Origin: Blattamonas nauphoetae | Taxonomy: Eukaryota; Preaxostyla; Oxymonadida | Length of the DNA stretch: 64,000 nucleotides | Direction of reading: 5' to 3' | NCBI GenBank assembly: GCA_033064195.1 | Contig: JARBJD010000075.1 | Span: 1 to 64,000 of the forward strand | Shown: positions 17,492 to 30,178 of the stretch, one piece after another | How positions within the stretch are numbered: position 1 is the first letter of the stretch | How the letters are laid out: each line of letters starts with the position of its first letter | Made by a program: the position numbers and the translations under genes | The notes under the pieces: generated by a model | What the model was told of the DNA's origin: nothing | The model's database searches: none | What the model saw: only the letters and a program-made list of their open reading frames with translations

Positions 17492-20075
17492 TCAACGTTT
17501 TTTACTTGATTGGAACGGATTTGTGAATGTTTCAGGTTTGATGTCGAGTACCCGTCCCGTTTGATTGATATACTGCCCCTCATCCTCATTGTTTGGGCCA
17601 GGCGATAGTGTGGATGGTGGGTGTCCTCCAGTGCTCTCTTCATCGACATCATCATCAACTGGTGGTGCATGGGACCGTCGGAGTGATGGGTCTTCAGACA
17701 GAGACGACGATGATTCATCGTCGTAATCGACTTCCTCCTTTTTCGGTTGTTGTTTTGGAGGCTTTTTGATTCGTTCTGCTCGTTTCTCTTCGCGCTCGGC
17801 TGTTTGTGCTCGGAAGCTCTCGTCCAGCTGTCTCTGTCGATCTCGCTCTTCCAACTTTCCTCGAACGATCTCCTCCTTCACTCGCTTCTTCCGACTTTCC
17901 ATCAACCGACGATTCCAGAACTCCTCACTCTTCACTTTTGTGTATCCGCCGCTGTCCAGCCCATCATCCATCCCGAGTCCCGTCCCAAAAGTCCCGCCAT
18001 ATGCCCGTCTCTGCCCATCCCTTGTCCGATTCTTCATTCCCTCCAGATTCATCACACTGTTCATGCTCTGTCCAAGCTGGATTCCGTTTCCTTGGTCCAC
18101 CACTCCCTGGATCCGCAGTGGAGATGCTCCGTAAGGCATTGTGCTCATTGTCTGGTACATCGGACCGACACTGGGCGAGTAGAGAGGGGACGATGCGGAG
18201 AAGTCGTCGGAGTGCTGGTTGGATGTGTCATCGTCGCCTGTGATGCCCAGCGAGGAGCGTGGTTGAGAGGGGCGTTTGGGACTGAGGCGGAGGGAGAGTG
18301 GTGATTGGTGCGTGCTGGGTGAGCCAAGTGGATTGGTTGAGATTCCGAGTTGGCTTTTGGCGACTGAAATTGTGTTGGCTTCGATGTCAGGCGAGACAAC
18401 AATCTGCCCAGTGACCGCAAGGTCGTCGTTAATTGATTGGGCAGCGTGAGGAATGTCCCCACCGCTTCGGAGGGTGGCTCTGATTGCTTGGTGGCGAGCC
18501 CACGTCCCAAGGAACCGAGCAGGAGGCAGGTTGTCTTGGAGATATTGCTGGAAGTTGTCAATCCATTCCATGTAGCCGAGAATCCGTCGAAGTTCGATTT
18601 CCTCTGAGAACAGGACACGAAGTTTTTGTTCTGTGATTTGTGTAATCTTTTCGTATGCTTCCTGGATGATTTTTCGCATTTGAGCATCGACCTCTTCGAC
18701 GTTTGCGTGGACATCTTTCACCTTTTGATCAACCGTGGAAAGTTGATCGTGAACTGCTGCTTTCTTTGTTTCAAGTCCAGTATCAAGTTGACTTGACGCG
18801 TTTAGTGCACTTTGATAGGCATCTGTGAGGCCAACCAGCCTGTGAAGGGCCATTTCTCCACTCGAATGGGATCCGATCATTTTGCAGTCGACGCAGACTG
18901 GTATTCCACAAACAGGACAAAAATACTCCATTTTGTGGCGGGGATGGCTTGGACAGGGTGTATACGCTTGTTCATGCTAAAAAGAGAGTTGTGTGATAGA
19001 AGACGCTGTTTCACACCTCTTCGATCGGTCGTCGAATATGACGATATAGTAGTTTGTTTTGTCGATGAATTTCTTCATCACAATCAGCACAAAGGTACGC
19101 ATCGTCAGCAGCGCAATACACAGTTGCTCGATTTTGTTCACAATGATTACAGAGGATGATCTTATCAAAGAATGATACAAAAAACGGAGGATACTTTCCC
19201 CTGCTCATCATCAGCAGGGTTGTACTCGAACTGCACAATGTAGAGAGGTTGAACCTGTGATGGGTCTGAAATGTAATAGTTCTGTTCAAATGGTTTGGAA
19301 TCATCCGTCAAATCTGATGTAGTTTTCTTTGTTCGTGTAGTTGCAGAAAGAACGGATGAATCAGGTGGAACCACAAAGAGTGAATCAAATCCTGGCTGAA
19401 GTGGAGGAAGATCTTCTAAGTGTTCAAGCGGATTGGTAGCTTGATAGTACATCGATCGTCCAACACCCACCTTACAAAAAAGGAACTCGTATTTGCGTCT
19501 GATGTGTTCTGAAGGAAGAATTCAGTTGTTTGGAGCGAGAAAAAGTGAATCTAAGAGTAAAACGAGACCCTTCTTGTTCAGTTTTGTTGTTCCTGTATGA
19601 AAGAGTCGACCACCATTGTCAAAGTTGAATCCTCTCCTCGTGATTTCAAATAAACTGTTGTCGGCATCGAGTGTCTTTGTATCCACCCAAGAATCGAGGA
19701 CAAGCATCGTCTGCACGGAAAGAAGGAAAAAAAGTGAGAATAAATTCAGAAAATGAGAGGACATTATAACATCAACAAAAATCAGTTCTCAACGAGAGAG
19801 GTGGATGGAATGAGCATCATCCAGGGCGAAATAGAGAACAATACCTCTGTTCGTTGAGCAAATTGCATGCTAACATGAGCACTACCAACGTTCCACATGT
19901 TTGTTATCACAGGAGAACAAGTCCTTAGAGAGAGGAAGAGCTACAAAAAGTGTGTTTGCATAATCAGAAATCGGTAGGATACCAAGTACTCCATTCGACT
20001 CCAATCTTCTGAATCTCTCTGAACAGAGATTTTCTTTGTCAGAAAATCTTCCATCGCATGTGGTTGTGTGATCAT
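17492..20075 (-). CDS. PARP-like and tandem B-box zinc finger coiled-coil protein
   Basis: Model: exons 20075-19983, 19940-19845, 19710-19569, 19508-19195, 19160-19017, 18976-17492, giving 757 residues. The first third ends with strands like those of PARP catalytic domains (EFLFCKVGVGRSMYYQ; FEQNYYISDPSQVQPLYIVQFEY). The usual catalytic Glu of the NEY motif is replaced (QNYY), so it is unlikely to make poly(ADP-ribose). Then come two B-boxes (CNHC...CADC...IHRQN; CPSH...CPVCGIPVCVDC), a coiled coil and a disordered, charged tail. The 34-bp intron at 19194-19161 joins the PARP-like part to the B-boxes. If it is not spliced, the first part stops at 19165, and a B-box gene starting near 19204 in another frame would overlap it. 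An earlier start at 20165 is open but would overlap the maspardin gene. Confidence 0.65.
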
Positions 20076-20108
20076 TTGACAAGAACTGATCCTCCCTTTT
20101 CTGAAGTC

Positions 20109-21403
20109 ATGAAGCCATCTTCCAATACCGAAGACTTCTCCACTATTTTCAACCGGTATACTCAACGATTAGCACTTTTTAAAAGTCAGACATCAATTAA
20201 ACGAGTTTCTAAACTGTTATTCTCGAATTCTCCGTCATTCTTGTCTATCTCACCACTGTATTACACGTTCAAACTGCCAACCTTTCATCATTTAGAAAGT
20301 GATTGACCTTGAACCTCATGGTGACTATATTTGGAATTATATTGAAATAGGACCTAAAAATCAATTACCAATCATCTTCTTCCCACCGGCAGGGTGTCCA
20401 CTTGAAATCTATTATGAAATGTTTCTATCCATGGAAAATGCAGATTTTAGAGCTATTATTGTATGTCTGTTCATCGTCAATTTCATCATCATGCAGGTTA
20501 AAAATCCTCCAGTTGAAAGTCACGATGAATGGATTCACATCTTCTCGAAGTTTCTTGAAAAGAAGAAAATTGAAAGGGTTTCCACTTTACTGTCATTGAT
20601 TGTTTCTTATCGGGATGTAGTTTCATGTATTTGGAACTGGATTGGGTGCTTTTCTCACACTATTGTATGCAAGAGTACATCCACAACAAATTGCCTCATT
20701 CGTGATTTTGAATGGATTTGCCAAAAATAACAATTCTGAGTCATCTTCTCTCCAATTGTCGTTCGTACCATCATTCATTCAACGTCGAAACTTCACTGGA
20801 CGATATAAAAGTGGGAGTACTCAGACCACAACTCCAAAAATCCTTGCTGCCATTGATTTTGCATGTGGTTTGATCAGTCAAGTTCCAAAGAAAGAGATTG
20901 GAAGTGATCAAACTCTCATGCACCGTCCTGCCTTTGCAGACCTCAATATGGTTCCTGATGAAAATGTATTGCTTCTTCGAACGAATGACTTCTCAACTGA
21001 GGACCCAAAACTTCTCGATTCACTGTGGAAAGGCTTTACAGCGGCGAAGAAAGTCGATCTGAAACAAGGAGGCGATTTTGCGATGATCACTGAAGCTGAT
21101 GAAATCAGCATGTATCTTAAGGTTCACCTTCGCAAGTACAGTTTTGAATTACTTCCTCAACTCAATATTGATCCAAAACATGCTGATTTACCGACAACTC
21201 TAAAGTCTCTAGGACAAGAAGACGATTTTCTCTACGAACCAACGCCTTCAACTGATCAACATCCTTTGCATGGAATTCATCCAGCTCTTATGGATATTCC
21301 CGCATATTATCTCGAGGATCCCGAGCCACAAGAAAATGGACCGGTGGAGGATGAAGAACTTGACATTGATCTTGAAGATGATAGTGGGCACGATGAGGGA
21401 TGA
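20109..21403 (+). CDS. SPG21: maspardin-like alpha/beta-hydrolase-fold protein
   Basis: Exons 20109-20204, 20296-20460, 20497-20577 and 20621-21403 (introns 91, 36 and 43 bp) give 374 residues. Human maspardin, a non-enzymatic alpha/beta-hydrolase-fold protein on endosomes, is about 308. Matching blocks: PIIFFPPAGCPLEIYYEMF, FHVFGTGLGAFLTLLYARVHP and LKQGGDFAMITEADEISMYL with a following helix. The nucleophile elbow reads GTGLG, so the serine (GxSxG) is missing, in line with a binding rather than catalytic role. An acidic C-terminal extension (DEELDIDLEDDSGHDEG) accounts for the extra length. It is divergent from the PARP-like gene, 33 bases apart. Confidence 0.85.
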
Positions 21404-21586
21404 GATATGTTGTAAGAATTCCGATCTTTTTGTCTGGCTTTCCTTTGGATATGTGTTTCCGAACTTTTCTCGTGCAAGACATCAGGGTGAAATGTACGGA
21501 CATGGAAACAAACGATTGGCCGTCAAAAATACAAAAAACAACGTCTAAATGAAGATGAAAGAAGAGAATAGTTGAGTATTAGATAT

Positions 21587-24500
21587 TTACCCTCGCCAAT
21601 GTTTCAGAAGACGCTCAGCGAGTGATGTGACTTCGATATCTTTACACTGCGCGAGACGGTTGATCCGCTTGAGATCAACTGACGAACAGATTGTATTGAT
21701 ACTCGAAGTTGCGTGGGAAAGGAAGAAGCTGTCGATGATCCAGAGAGCGGGGAGGCAGAGTGACGGACGTGTCAGACTGGCGACGAATCAAGAAAAGTGA
21801 AGACAAACTTAATTGTGTTCTTAATCACCCTGACAACTTCTGCTTCCAGGAGAGCTTGATGGTTTTCTGGGGAAATGAAGGGAAGAAGAGCAAACCCTCG
21901 TGAATGGCAAGGCCAGCGATGGCGATGCACGACTCAGAGGCAGTGAGAGGATCGTCTGACTCAGCGTTTCTCATGAGGCACGGAAGGAGGGAGACAAGGT
22001 TGTGCCCGATGATCGCATTGGAATGGAGCTGGAAGAGAATCACGGCAGCGCGAGAGCTTAATCGTTCAGAAGACGAGTTGGCGACGCGTTCGAGCGAATC
22101 GATTGCTGACTCGGTTCGATCGACGGCGCTGAGAAGACCGAAAAAAGGGTGAGTGTTGCTGAATCGTTGGTGTGGGGTGGCGAGGATGTTCAGAGAGCTA
22201 AGGAGGATGAGTGTGGAATACACAAGCGGTTCGTGAGAAGAGTTGAGGAATGTGGAGATATGATCCAGTCCACCAATTTGGATGAAGTGGTTGGTGAGTT
22301 CGTTTGATTCAGAGAGGATCGGGCTGAGTGCGACAAGGATCTGTTCTCGCTGTTCTTCGGAAACTTCGTGAATGAACTGCCTTATCAGACAGATCGGGGC
22401 CATGGTGTTCAGAATGTGGTACACAGCGAGCGGTTCGATGGAAAGAATCGAGATGATCAGTCTGGCAAGTTCGATACACACCTCTGTGTGAGCTTGCTGC
22501 TGGTTCTTCCGATTCTCATCAAGGAACGATTCCAAGACACCCACCTCTGTGAAGATTTGTGATCCAATTTGGACGAGCCGCTGTGGCTCAGGTGGAGACT
22601 GCGGTAATCCATACTCTTCGAAAGGGGTGGGGGACAGAATCGAGTCTGGGTCCTCTGTGAGAGGGGTTTCAACTCGGAGATTTGGAGTGGGGCTTGGTTC
22701 GACTTCAGGTGGAATGAGCCACGTAAGGACCTCGTCAGGCAATGTGTCGAAGAATGAGAGTGCTCTTTCGCTGACTGAAGCTGCGTGTGCACAGTTCTGC
22801 ACAATCCCATTGTCGACGAGTTCCAACTTTTCAGAGTCTCCAATGTTCGACCATTCGGTTGTGATTTGCTTGAACTTCTCAACAATCTGAGCCTGAGTGC
22901 TGGAAATGGCGGAGATGTCGAAGTTGATGTGAAGAATGTTCGAGTTGGTGTCGGTCCGAAGCTCCTTTCGGAGGGAGGGTGGTGATTTGTTGAATGATTC
23001 AGCGATTTTGTTCATTTCTCGGATATCCTTGGCGATTCTCTGAGAAATCAGGATCGACGCATCTATCACCCCCTTACCCTCCACCTTCCGCAAAAATAAA
23101 TCCACCAAAGCTTTGAAAGACTCGTTTGTCGAGTTGTGTTGAGCAGCAGAGATGATCGACACTCCATCAGCGCATTTGATGGAGTGAGTGAACTGGAAGA
23201 GGATTGTGTCTGTGACATTGACAAATGCCTCTCCTTCCACCTCTTCATCGTCGTTGGTGGGCTCTGTCTCTACTTCTGGAGATGGTTGGCTTTCTTCAGT
23301 GTTCATCTCAACGACGGAGAAGAAATGGAGAAGGAGAGCGATTGATCTTTCTTTCACCTCGTCAGAATCAGAACCGATAAGTGAGACCAACTTCTGGCAC
23401 ATTCCTTGATTGATGACACTTCGCAGCTCACTCTCGCCAAGGAATGGCTGAGCTTTGTGGAAGAGTTCGAGCTGGAGAGTGACGTCAGGATTGTGAGATG
23501 TTATGATTCTGCGGGAAAGAAAGAGGAAAAAGTCTGATGTGGAAGAGCCGAGCGGAGGGATTGACGAGTGTGTTTGGAGTCGAGAAAAGACAGAAATGAG
23601 GATTAACACAACAAAATGACAGATTGGAGTGGAGGACACTCCCAAAAATGGAACGAAAGTTTCCAGAAATACAGGGAAAAGATCCCTCAGAGAGTCAGGG
23701 TTCATCATTTGCACAACACTGTAGAGGATACGGATTGACGGAAGAAGTTCGACAGACGCGAAGTGTGGGATAAACTGTGGATCGAGATCGTCCTGAGACC
23801 AAGAGAGTCTTCCCTTCGGCCCAAACTGAGCGTTGTCGAAAAAAGTGTCGTGAGAGGGGGTCGATGTGAGCCAGTGCTTCTTGAGACTGTATAGCCAGTC
23901 ACGGAAAGTGTCCACATGGAGTCCGGACAGGACACGGAGAGACCAAAGGGAGATGTGCATTCGAGAACGGATGAACGTGTGGAGAGGAAGGGAGGGGAAC
24001 GACTCTGGGAGGGACTGGCCTGGCAGGGACCAATTCTGGAAATTGACAAGAAATGAATCGGTGTCCGAGTAAAGCGGTGGGTTCATAGCGACTTCGCTGT
24101 AAAGTGATGTGTCATTGGGCTGGACTGGACTGACGGCATTGTTGAGTGAGAGAGCCATCTTCTCGAGACTGATTCCGATGTCAACAAGGCCGACTAAGTC
24201 CAGACAGATGGAAGAGTGTTGGCGAGCTGGTTTCTGGCTGGAAACAACCATCGCGATGACGACAAAGAGAAGACGAGTGACCGACATATCTTTGCTGTCT
24301 TGCGCGAACATGACAAGTTGGGCAAATGAAACATCGTCGACTAGTGACGAGAATGGATGGACGAACGGTCTGAGATAGCAGTGTTCAGAGTCGAGAAGGC
24401 TGGCTGGGTCCGGGTGGTTGACAGTCGATAAGACATCAATTTTAGCTTGTCTCCATTCACTAACAGTCAGAATGAACAGAATTTGAGAGAGAAGCAGATT

Positions 24501-27500
24501 GTTGGGTGCATCTGGAATGGCTGAGCAGAGAGACAGGAACAAAGACGACCGAACTTTTGATGACAGTGCGATTCGTGTTGGGCCAAAAACAAAAAGAAGC
24601 GATGTGACGAGTGTGAGGAAGGATATTTGATAGTCGTCGAACTGATTCTGTTTCGAGAGGGTCTCCGTGTAGTTGATGAGAAGCGGGAGGATGGTGGATG
24701 AAACTCGTGTGTAGAATGGCGAGAGGAGTGGGAATGATCGCGGCATTGCTTGTTCAATGCGGACCACTTCTGTATGAACATGGAATTGATAGAGAGGCGC
24801 TCGAGTGGAGAGGGAGACGAAGAAAGAAAGAAGACTTGAGATGCAAACAAGACATGTCTCTCGGATCCCCGTGTCTGATTCGGTCGTGAACACTCCACAG
24901 ATGTACTTCAACAGACGGTCGGAGAGGTACTGGATGAGAGTGGTTCGAAACTTGTCAGAAAGATGGGCGAGAGTGATTTGGTGTTGTGAGGGTGATGTGG
25001 GGGAGAGTGATGTGGTTGGGATGAGTGCGAGATATTCGAAGATGAGGATGATGTTTGAGACGAAGCTGATATTGTTCTTCAGAAGTGTTGGGCTTGTTCG
25101 ATACATCAGTTCTGTGTTGACATCAGACAAAAAGTCAATCCCAAGATTCAGAAGAGCTTCGCAGGCTTCACTTCGAACAGAAAGAGATGTAGTGGTGAAC
25201 ATCTCCTTCAGATAGACAAGAAGAGCCGAGTGTTTCTGCGGAGTGGCTTTCCCGACGTATACTTTGCTGAAAAGAAGAGCAACTGCGAGTGTGAGCTTGT
25301 CGTCTGTCTGTTTGGTCGGTAGATCAAACACTGACTGTAATTCCTCTTCTCCGAACAGTCCTTCCGGAAGAGGTGCTGGCTTGAACAGCACCTTTGGGTC
25401 GAAGATGTGAGTGATGGCCTTCGGGTGGATGACTGGACTCTGCACAAACACATTTGGATCAGGCTCCTCAATCTCGATAGGGATGTCTTCGTCAGGGAAC
25501 GTCTCGAGGACGGCAGTGTTGATGTTGACGACGTCGAGGTGGACGGTCAGGCCTGCTATCCTCTGCATCAGCGCGATCCCTTCCACAATCTGTTCCGTGT
25601 TGAAGGATGTCAGACAGGACGAGATGAAGTCTCTGATTTCTTTGTCCTGCTCAGAAATCTGATAAGTTGTGTTTCGGAGGAGGGTGTTGATTGTCTTCGA
25701 GATTTGGATTTTGGTCGATTCTGACTGTCCCGGGATGGCTTTTGTGAGACATTGGATAATGCGACTGGATGTGTTTGCTTCGATTGACGACGAGTGATGA
25801 GCAAGCTGGCCAATTGCTGAGACGAGGATGGGAATTGCAGTTTTGTGTTTGGTCTGCTTTTCGACCATGTTGCAGAGGCTGAGAAAAAGAGGATTGACAG
25901 TTGGGAGTCGTATGGAAAAAGGAAAAAGAAGGGGGAAGATTGAAAATGAAGTTGAGATGAGAGCGAGTGATGGGAGGGACGAGACTACGTCTTGAGTTGA
26001 TTGGACATGTTGGAATGCGCGAGAGAGTTCGTGCCAATCAAGGCAAAGAAGGGCCAGTGCGTGGATCTGAAGGAAGGAGTCGGGAGAGGCCTTCAGACGA
26101 GATCGGAGGAAGTTTGCGATGGTCTGTGCAGATTTGAAGGAAGGGTCGTTCAGATAGAGAAGAGAGAGCAGCAACGCCGAGTGGAGTTTGATGGAGTCGA
26201 GGTTGGTTGTTTCCATCAGATTGGTGAGAATCATTGCACAGTTCAGTTCGGAGGCAACGATGTGGAGTGGGTGTAATCCGAAGAACGAAGAGTGGCGTGA
26301 GGTGCTCAGGACAATTGTGGCCAGAATTCGGACGGCGTGAGAGGCGATGGTTGTGGAAGGGTTCTGTGTCAGCTTCACCACTGTTGGAAGGATGTCGCCG
26401 TTGTTGCACTTTAAAATCTGGTTTAAATCATCGTCGTTGAAAGTCTCTTGATTGTCGATGTTTTTGGCAGTGAGACGAGACAGAGCTTGCACAGCGACTC
26501 GCTGATGCTTCTGCCCAGCCAGTCTGCGTTTGTACTCCTCCATTCGAGCCATCTTGTCAAGTTCTCGACGTCGCTGGAGCTGGTCGTATGTTCCGGGCTG
26601 ATCGACAAAGACGAGGCTGTTCTCGTCGTCGGAGATCATTGCGACTTCCGAGTCGTCCTTGCTCTTCGCATCTGGGCTTTGGAGAAGACTGTCGTTTCGG
26701 ATGAAGTCGAGTGAGAAGGGAGGAGGAGAGCCAACGGGGTATTGCAGGAGATGCTCAGACGGTGCCCGTCGGATTGGGAAGATCTCGCTGGAGCTGGCGT
26801 CGCTGGGTCTGCGGAAGTGTTGGGACCGACGGTTGAGCATCTGCGGCGGAGGAGGGATCGGAGGCGACATGAGCGGTCGTTTGGGCGTTGGAAGCTGTGA
26901 ATCAACCTGGTCGAGGACAAAACGATCGCCGACCACTCTCTCTCCTCGGGCGAGCCCTAACTTGTCTTGTTCGGGTCCAAGAAATTCGGGACGTGGGACT
27001 TGGAAGTTGATGGGGAGAGTAACAGTGTTTGAGAAATCAGAGGGACGCTCGAAGCAGAAGTTGCGGACGATCAGAAGGAGAGAGCTGAGTGTGTTGTTGT
27101 TCAGGGCGAGGGAGACGATAGCCGGTGAGTGAGCACAGAGCGGGTCGATGACTGAGCAGATTTTCTCTCCAATTGTGGTCTGCTTCCTCTTCTCGTCCTC
27201 CCTCTCCAAACTTTCGAGTTCCTTCCGTGCTGTCTGATACAATTCCTGTGCCTTCTGTGCGGTGTGTCCAGGGAAGAGAGAGAGAGTTGCTTTGTCGATG
27301 GAACGAGACGGCGAATAGCAGAAAGAAGTAAGGCCATTCAGTGTCTTGAAGAGAGTCGGCGTTGCGATGATGCTTTTGGCTGTGTCGCTCACACAATCCG
27401 TCAAAGTAGCGAGTGTCGACACAGCATCTATAACCGCTTCAACAGATGGTAGTTTCCCAATTGTTTCTAAAAGTGTTGTAGCCATGTTGACTTGGGACGG

Positions 27501-28567
27501 GATGGTCGTTGGAATGGCTGTTGACGATGAGTCTTTGCCTGGATGAGACTCAAAAAGATCGGAGTGTTGGCTGACATATTCCAAAATTTGAGGTTGTAAT
27601 CGTTCCTGTTCGCGGTGAATGCATGGGTTTTCAAGGATTGTACGAGCCATTGGCCGATCATCGGGACTCTGAAGATGGGAAATCAGTCAGAGAAAAGATG
27701 ATACATATGTCAGGCATTTGAGGACGAGTTCTTTCAATTCAGTTGAATATATAGCTGGGATCGGTTGAGGGGTCTCGCCTTTCACGATAGATCCGATTGA
27801 GCCAAAGGGACGTTCGTGTGTGAGGAGTTGATACATGACGACTCCTAAGGACCAAATATCTGTCTTTATGGTATATCTGAAAAATATATCAACTGAAAAT
27901 ATGATAAGCTTGACCCTTTTCCATTTAGAAGTTCAGGGGAACAGTAATGGCTGATGAATTGTGAAGCGAAGAAAAACAGACTAAGTTCCAGCTTTTGAGA
28001 CAGTATGTTGGAATGTTGCCTCCATGGTCCTCGAAAGACCAAAATCAGCTTTGAGTGAATCAGGCAAAGAGGGATAAAGATACCAAGCTTCACGAAGCCA
28101 TCTGAAGTCAACAAAATATTGTCTGGTTTTATATCGCGATGCATGACATGATTTTTGTGTGCATGCTCCAACCCCAGTGCTAGTTGAGCAAAGATCGACC
28201 ATGCTTTCTGATCAGAGAAGATTAGATCGAAAGATTCTCAGACCGATTCACTCACGAATGAGTGCGTTTTCTTGAGATTAGTGATGTAATCACCCAAATC
28301 ACCGCCATCGCAGAATTCAGTCAGAATGTAATTGAAATCAGGCTCCTCAATACGCGAGACGATCGATAAGATGAATGGACTGTTGAGTTGTGATAGAATC
28401 TGGACCTCCCTTTCTGTATTTTCATCAATCTCATAGTTTCCAGTCTGAATCTTTTTCCAGACAAAGAGATTTTTACTGATGACATGCTGAACGAGTTCTG
28501 CTTGTCCTTGTGCTCCGGATTTCAATTGTTTGATGAGTGTGTCTAAGTGGTGAAGTAATTTGGACAT
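21587..28567 (-). CDS. NEK-like protein kinase with long ARM/HEAT-repeat region
   Basis: Seven exons (28567-28256, 28207-28084, 28048-27982, 27950-27915, 27876-27705, 27668-21829, 21776-21587) with introns of 31-52 bp encode 2246 residues. The N-terminal 270 residues are a kinase: loop [10 protein letters not shown], Lys in [26 protein letters not shown] and [13 protein letters not shown]. All catalytic residues are present, so it should be active. The NEK-like assignment rests on overall style. The remaining 1950 residues are helical, Leu/Ser-rich and repetitive like ARM/HEAT solenoids, with a Pro-rich disordered stretch near residues 500-600. All kinase-domain introns lie in the first 900 bp; the solenoid is almost one exon. 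Targets unknown; such fusions are numerous in oxymonad-like genomes (from memory). Confidence 0.85.
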
Positions 28568-28741
28568 AAAATAACAATATTTACTAAATTGAACAACACA
28601 CAATCACTCAAGTGGCTTTGATGACCTCCCATTGATGGGAGTTCGAAATTAAAATAAGGGATATTCTCACGAAATTTTGAAAAAGAAAGGCATAATGTGG
28701 AGTTGCAGGGTGGAGATTGCGTGATAATAATACTAACGACT

Positions 28742-30016
28742 CTATTCGGTGCGATAAAGACTGGCACAAGGAATAATTTGTTTGTAATCGCCTTTCGACA
28801 GTCGGAGAGAATAATGTGTGTTAACCTTGATGGATTTTTTAGGAATTGTCACAGAAATCGTGGTATCTCTCCCGGAAATAAAGCTCCCTTCAAAGTAAGG
28901 ACCTTTGTTGCTAATTTGCCAATACCCCCACACAAACTTCGCCTTGGTCCAATGTTTGTACTCAGCTGTGCCATTTCCTGCGATCAGAGGCGAATATTCA
29001 ACTTTGAAATCGTCCAAAGCACAAGGATACAAGTCTAGCCCTGTGAAGTCGATAAGATAGTTCTTGAAATTGTTAGAATCTTGTTTGAAACCTGTCTTTG
29101 TGAAATTTCCTCTGTAAGTGTCGTCAAGAGCTGGGAAGAAGTCGTCATCGTCACCAGAGGCCTTATTTCCAACGAATGAATGTGAGGAGAAAAATCCATC
29201 GTTGCTTTGAAATGTGCATCCTTTGCCTTTAATTGTGATCATGGGTGAATTCTGAGGATTTCTACCCGAGTAATGAGATGTAGAAAGTTTGACGATGGTT
29301 TCTTGGTCAGATTCACAATAGATTTGGGTTGGGAAATTTCGATCTTGAGTACGTATATTGAGAGGAAACACCTTCCCCTCATGTAGAACTGGGTTTTCGA
29401 GGTGGTAATCACCCAATGTTTCATCGTAATTGACTAAACCAGAAACTGTCAGTTTGCCTCGTTTTGAATAGAAGGCTGCATTTTTCCCGTTCCAATTTGT
29501 GCATTTCCCTTTAAATGTGAATGTTTTCATAGGTCGATATGGATTATCGATTGGATGAATGTTGATGGTGTTAGCAACATTTAAGATTCCATATTGCTCC
29601 ACACAGAATATATAAGGTACTTTTCCAGCAGTCTTTGTTTTTCTGGTCGATCCTATGTAAGCAAGTGTAACTGTAAGTGCCATTGTTTTGGAAGGATTTC
29701 CTCGAACAACAATACAGCCAGTGCCATAAAGAGCAGTCCCAGTGAGAGTGACAGATCCTTCAGCAAAGTGTTTTGAGTCAAACGTACAGACATCATAAAG
29801 AGTCGCAGTTGCAACGCTAATAGTTGTAACAAAGCGGGAGTATTCGCTCTTTAATGCTTTGTCCAGTGAATGGCACGGGTCCTCTTCGAAGCAATTCGTT
29901 CCGTTTTTTCCATATGAAAGATAAAACGTTTCTGGTTTTGTGGTTAGATCAGATACATGCGTAGCATGGAGTAGATGTACAGAAAGGACGAGGATCATTG
30001 CAGGAAGAGTGAGCAT
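28742..30016 (-). CDS. secreted beta-rich surface protein, family unknown
   Basis: 424 residues, no intron. The first 20 residues (MLTLPAMILVLSVHLLHATH) form a clear signal peptide. The mature part has many NxS/T sites and repeating short beta-strand patterns with Gly/Asn turns (ALYGTGCIVVRGNPSKTMAL), as in right-handed beta-helix or pectin-lyase-like proteins. About nine cysteines are spread through it. No transmembrane helix or clear GPI signal at the C-terminus, so it is probably secreted. Function unknown. Confidence 0.7.
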   Translation of the reverse strand: MLTLPAMILVLSVHLLHATHVSDLTTKPETFYLSYGKNGTNCFEEDPCHSLDKALKSEYSRFVTTISVATATLYDVCTFDSKHFAEGSVTLTGTALYGTGCIVVRGNPSKTMALTVTLAYIGSTRKTKTAGKVPYIFCVEQYGILNVANTINIHPIDNPYRPMKTFTFKGKCTNWNGKNAAFYSKRGKLTVSGLVNYDETLGDYHLENPVLHEGKVFPLNIRTQDRNFPTQIYCESDQETIVKLSTSHYSGRNPQNSPMITIKGKGCTFQSNDGFFSSHSFVGNKASGDDDDFFPALDDTYRGNFTKTGFKQDSNNFKNYLIDFTGLDLYPCALDDFKVEYSPLIAGNGTAEYKHWTKAKFVWGYWQISNKGPYFEGSFISGRDTTISVTIPKKSIKVNTHYSLRLSKGDYKQIIPCASLYRTE

Positions 30017-30178
30017 TTCTGAGTGTTAGTTTGATCAGAGGCAAATGTGTATTTGTTTGCCACTCCTTCCCCAAATTCACACATTTATGAAGGCATAATA
30101 TTACACTATATCTGAACATCACAACATTTGAGTTTGACATGAGCATGCTTAAACCCAAGATGCCCTGAATCACTCATT

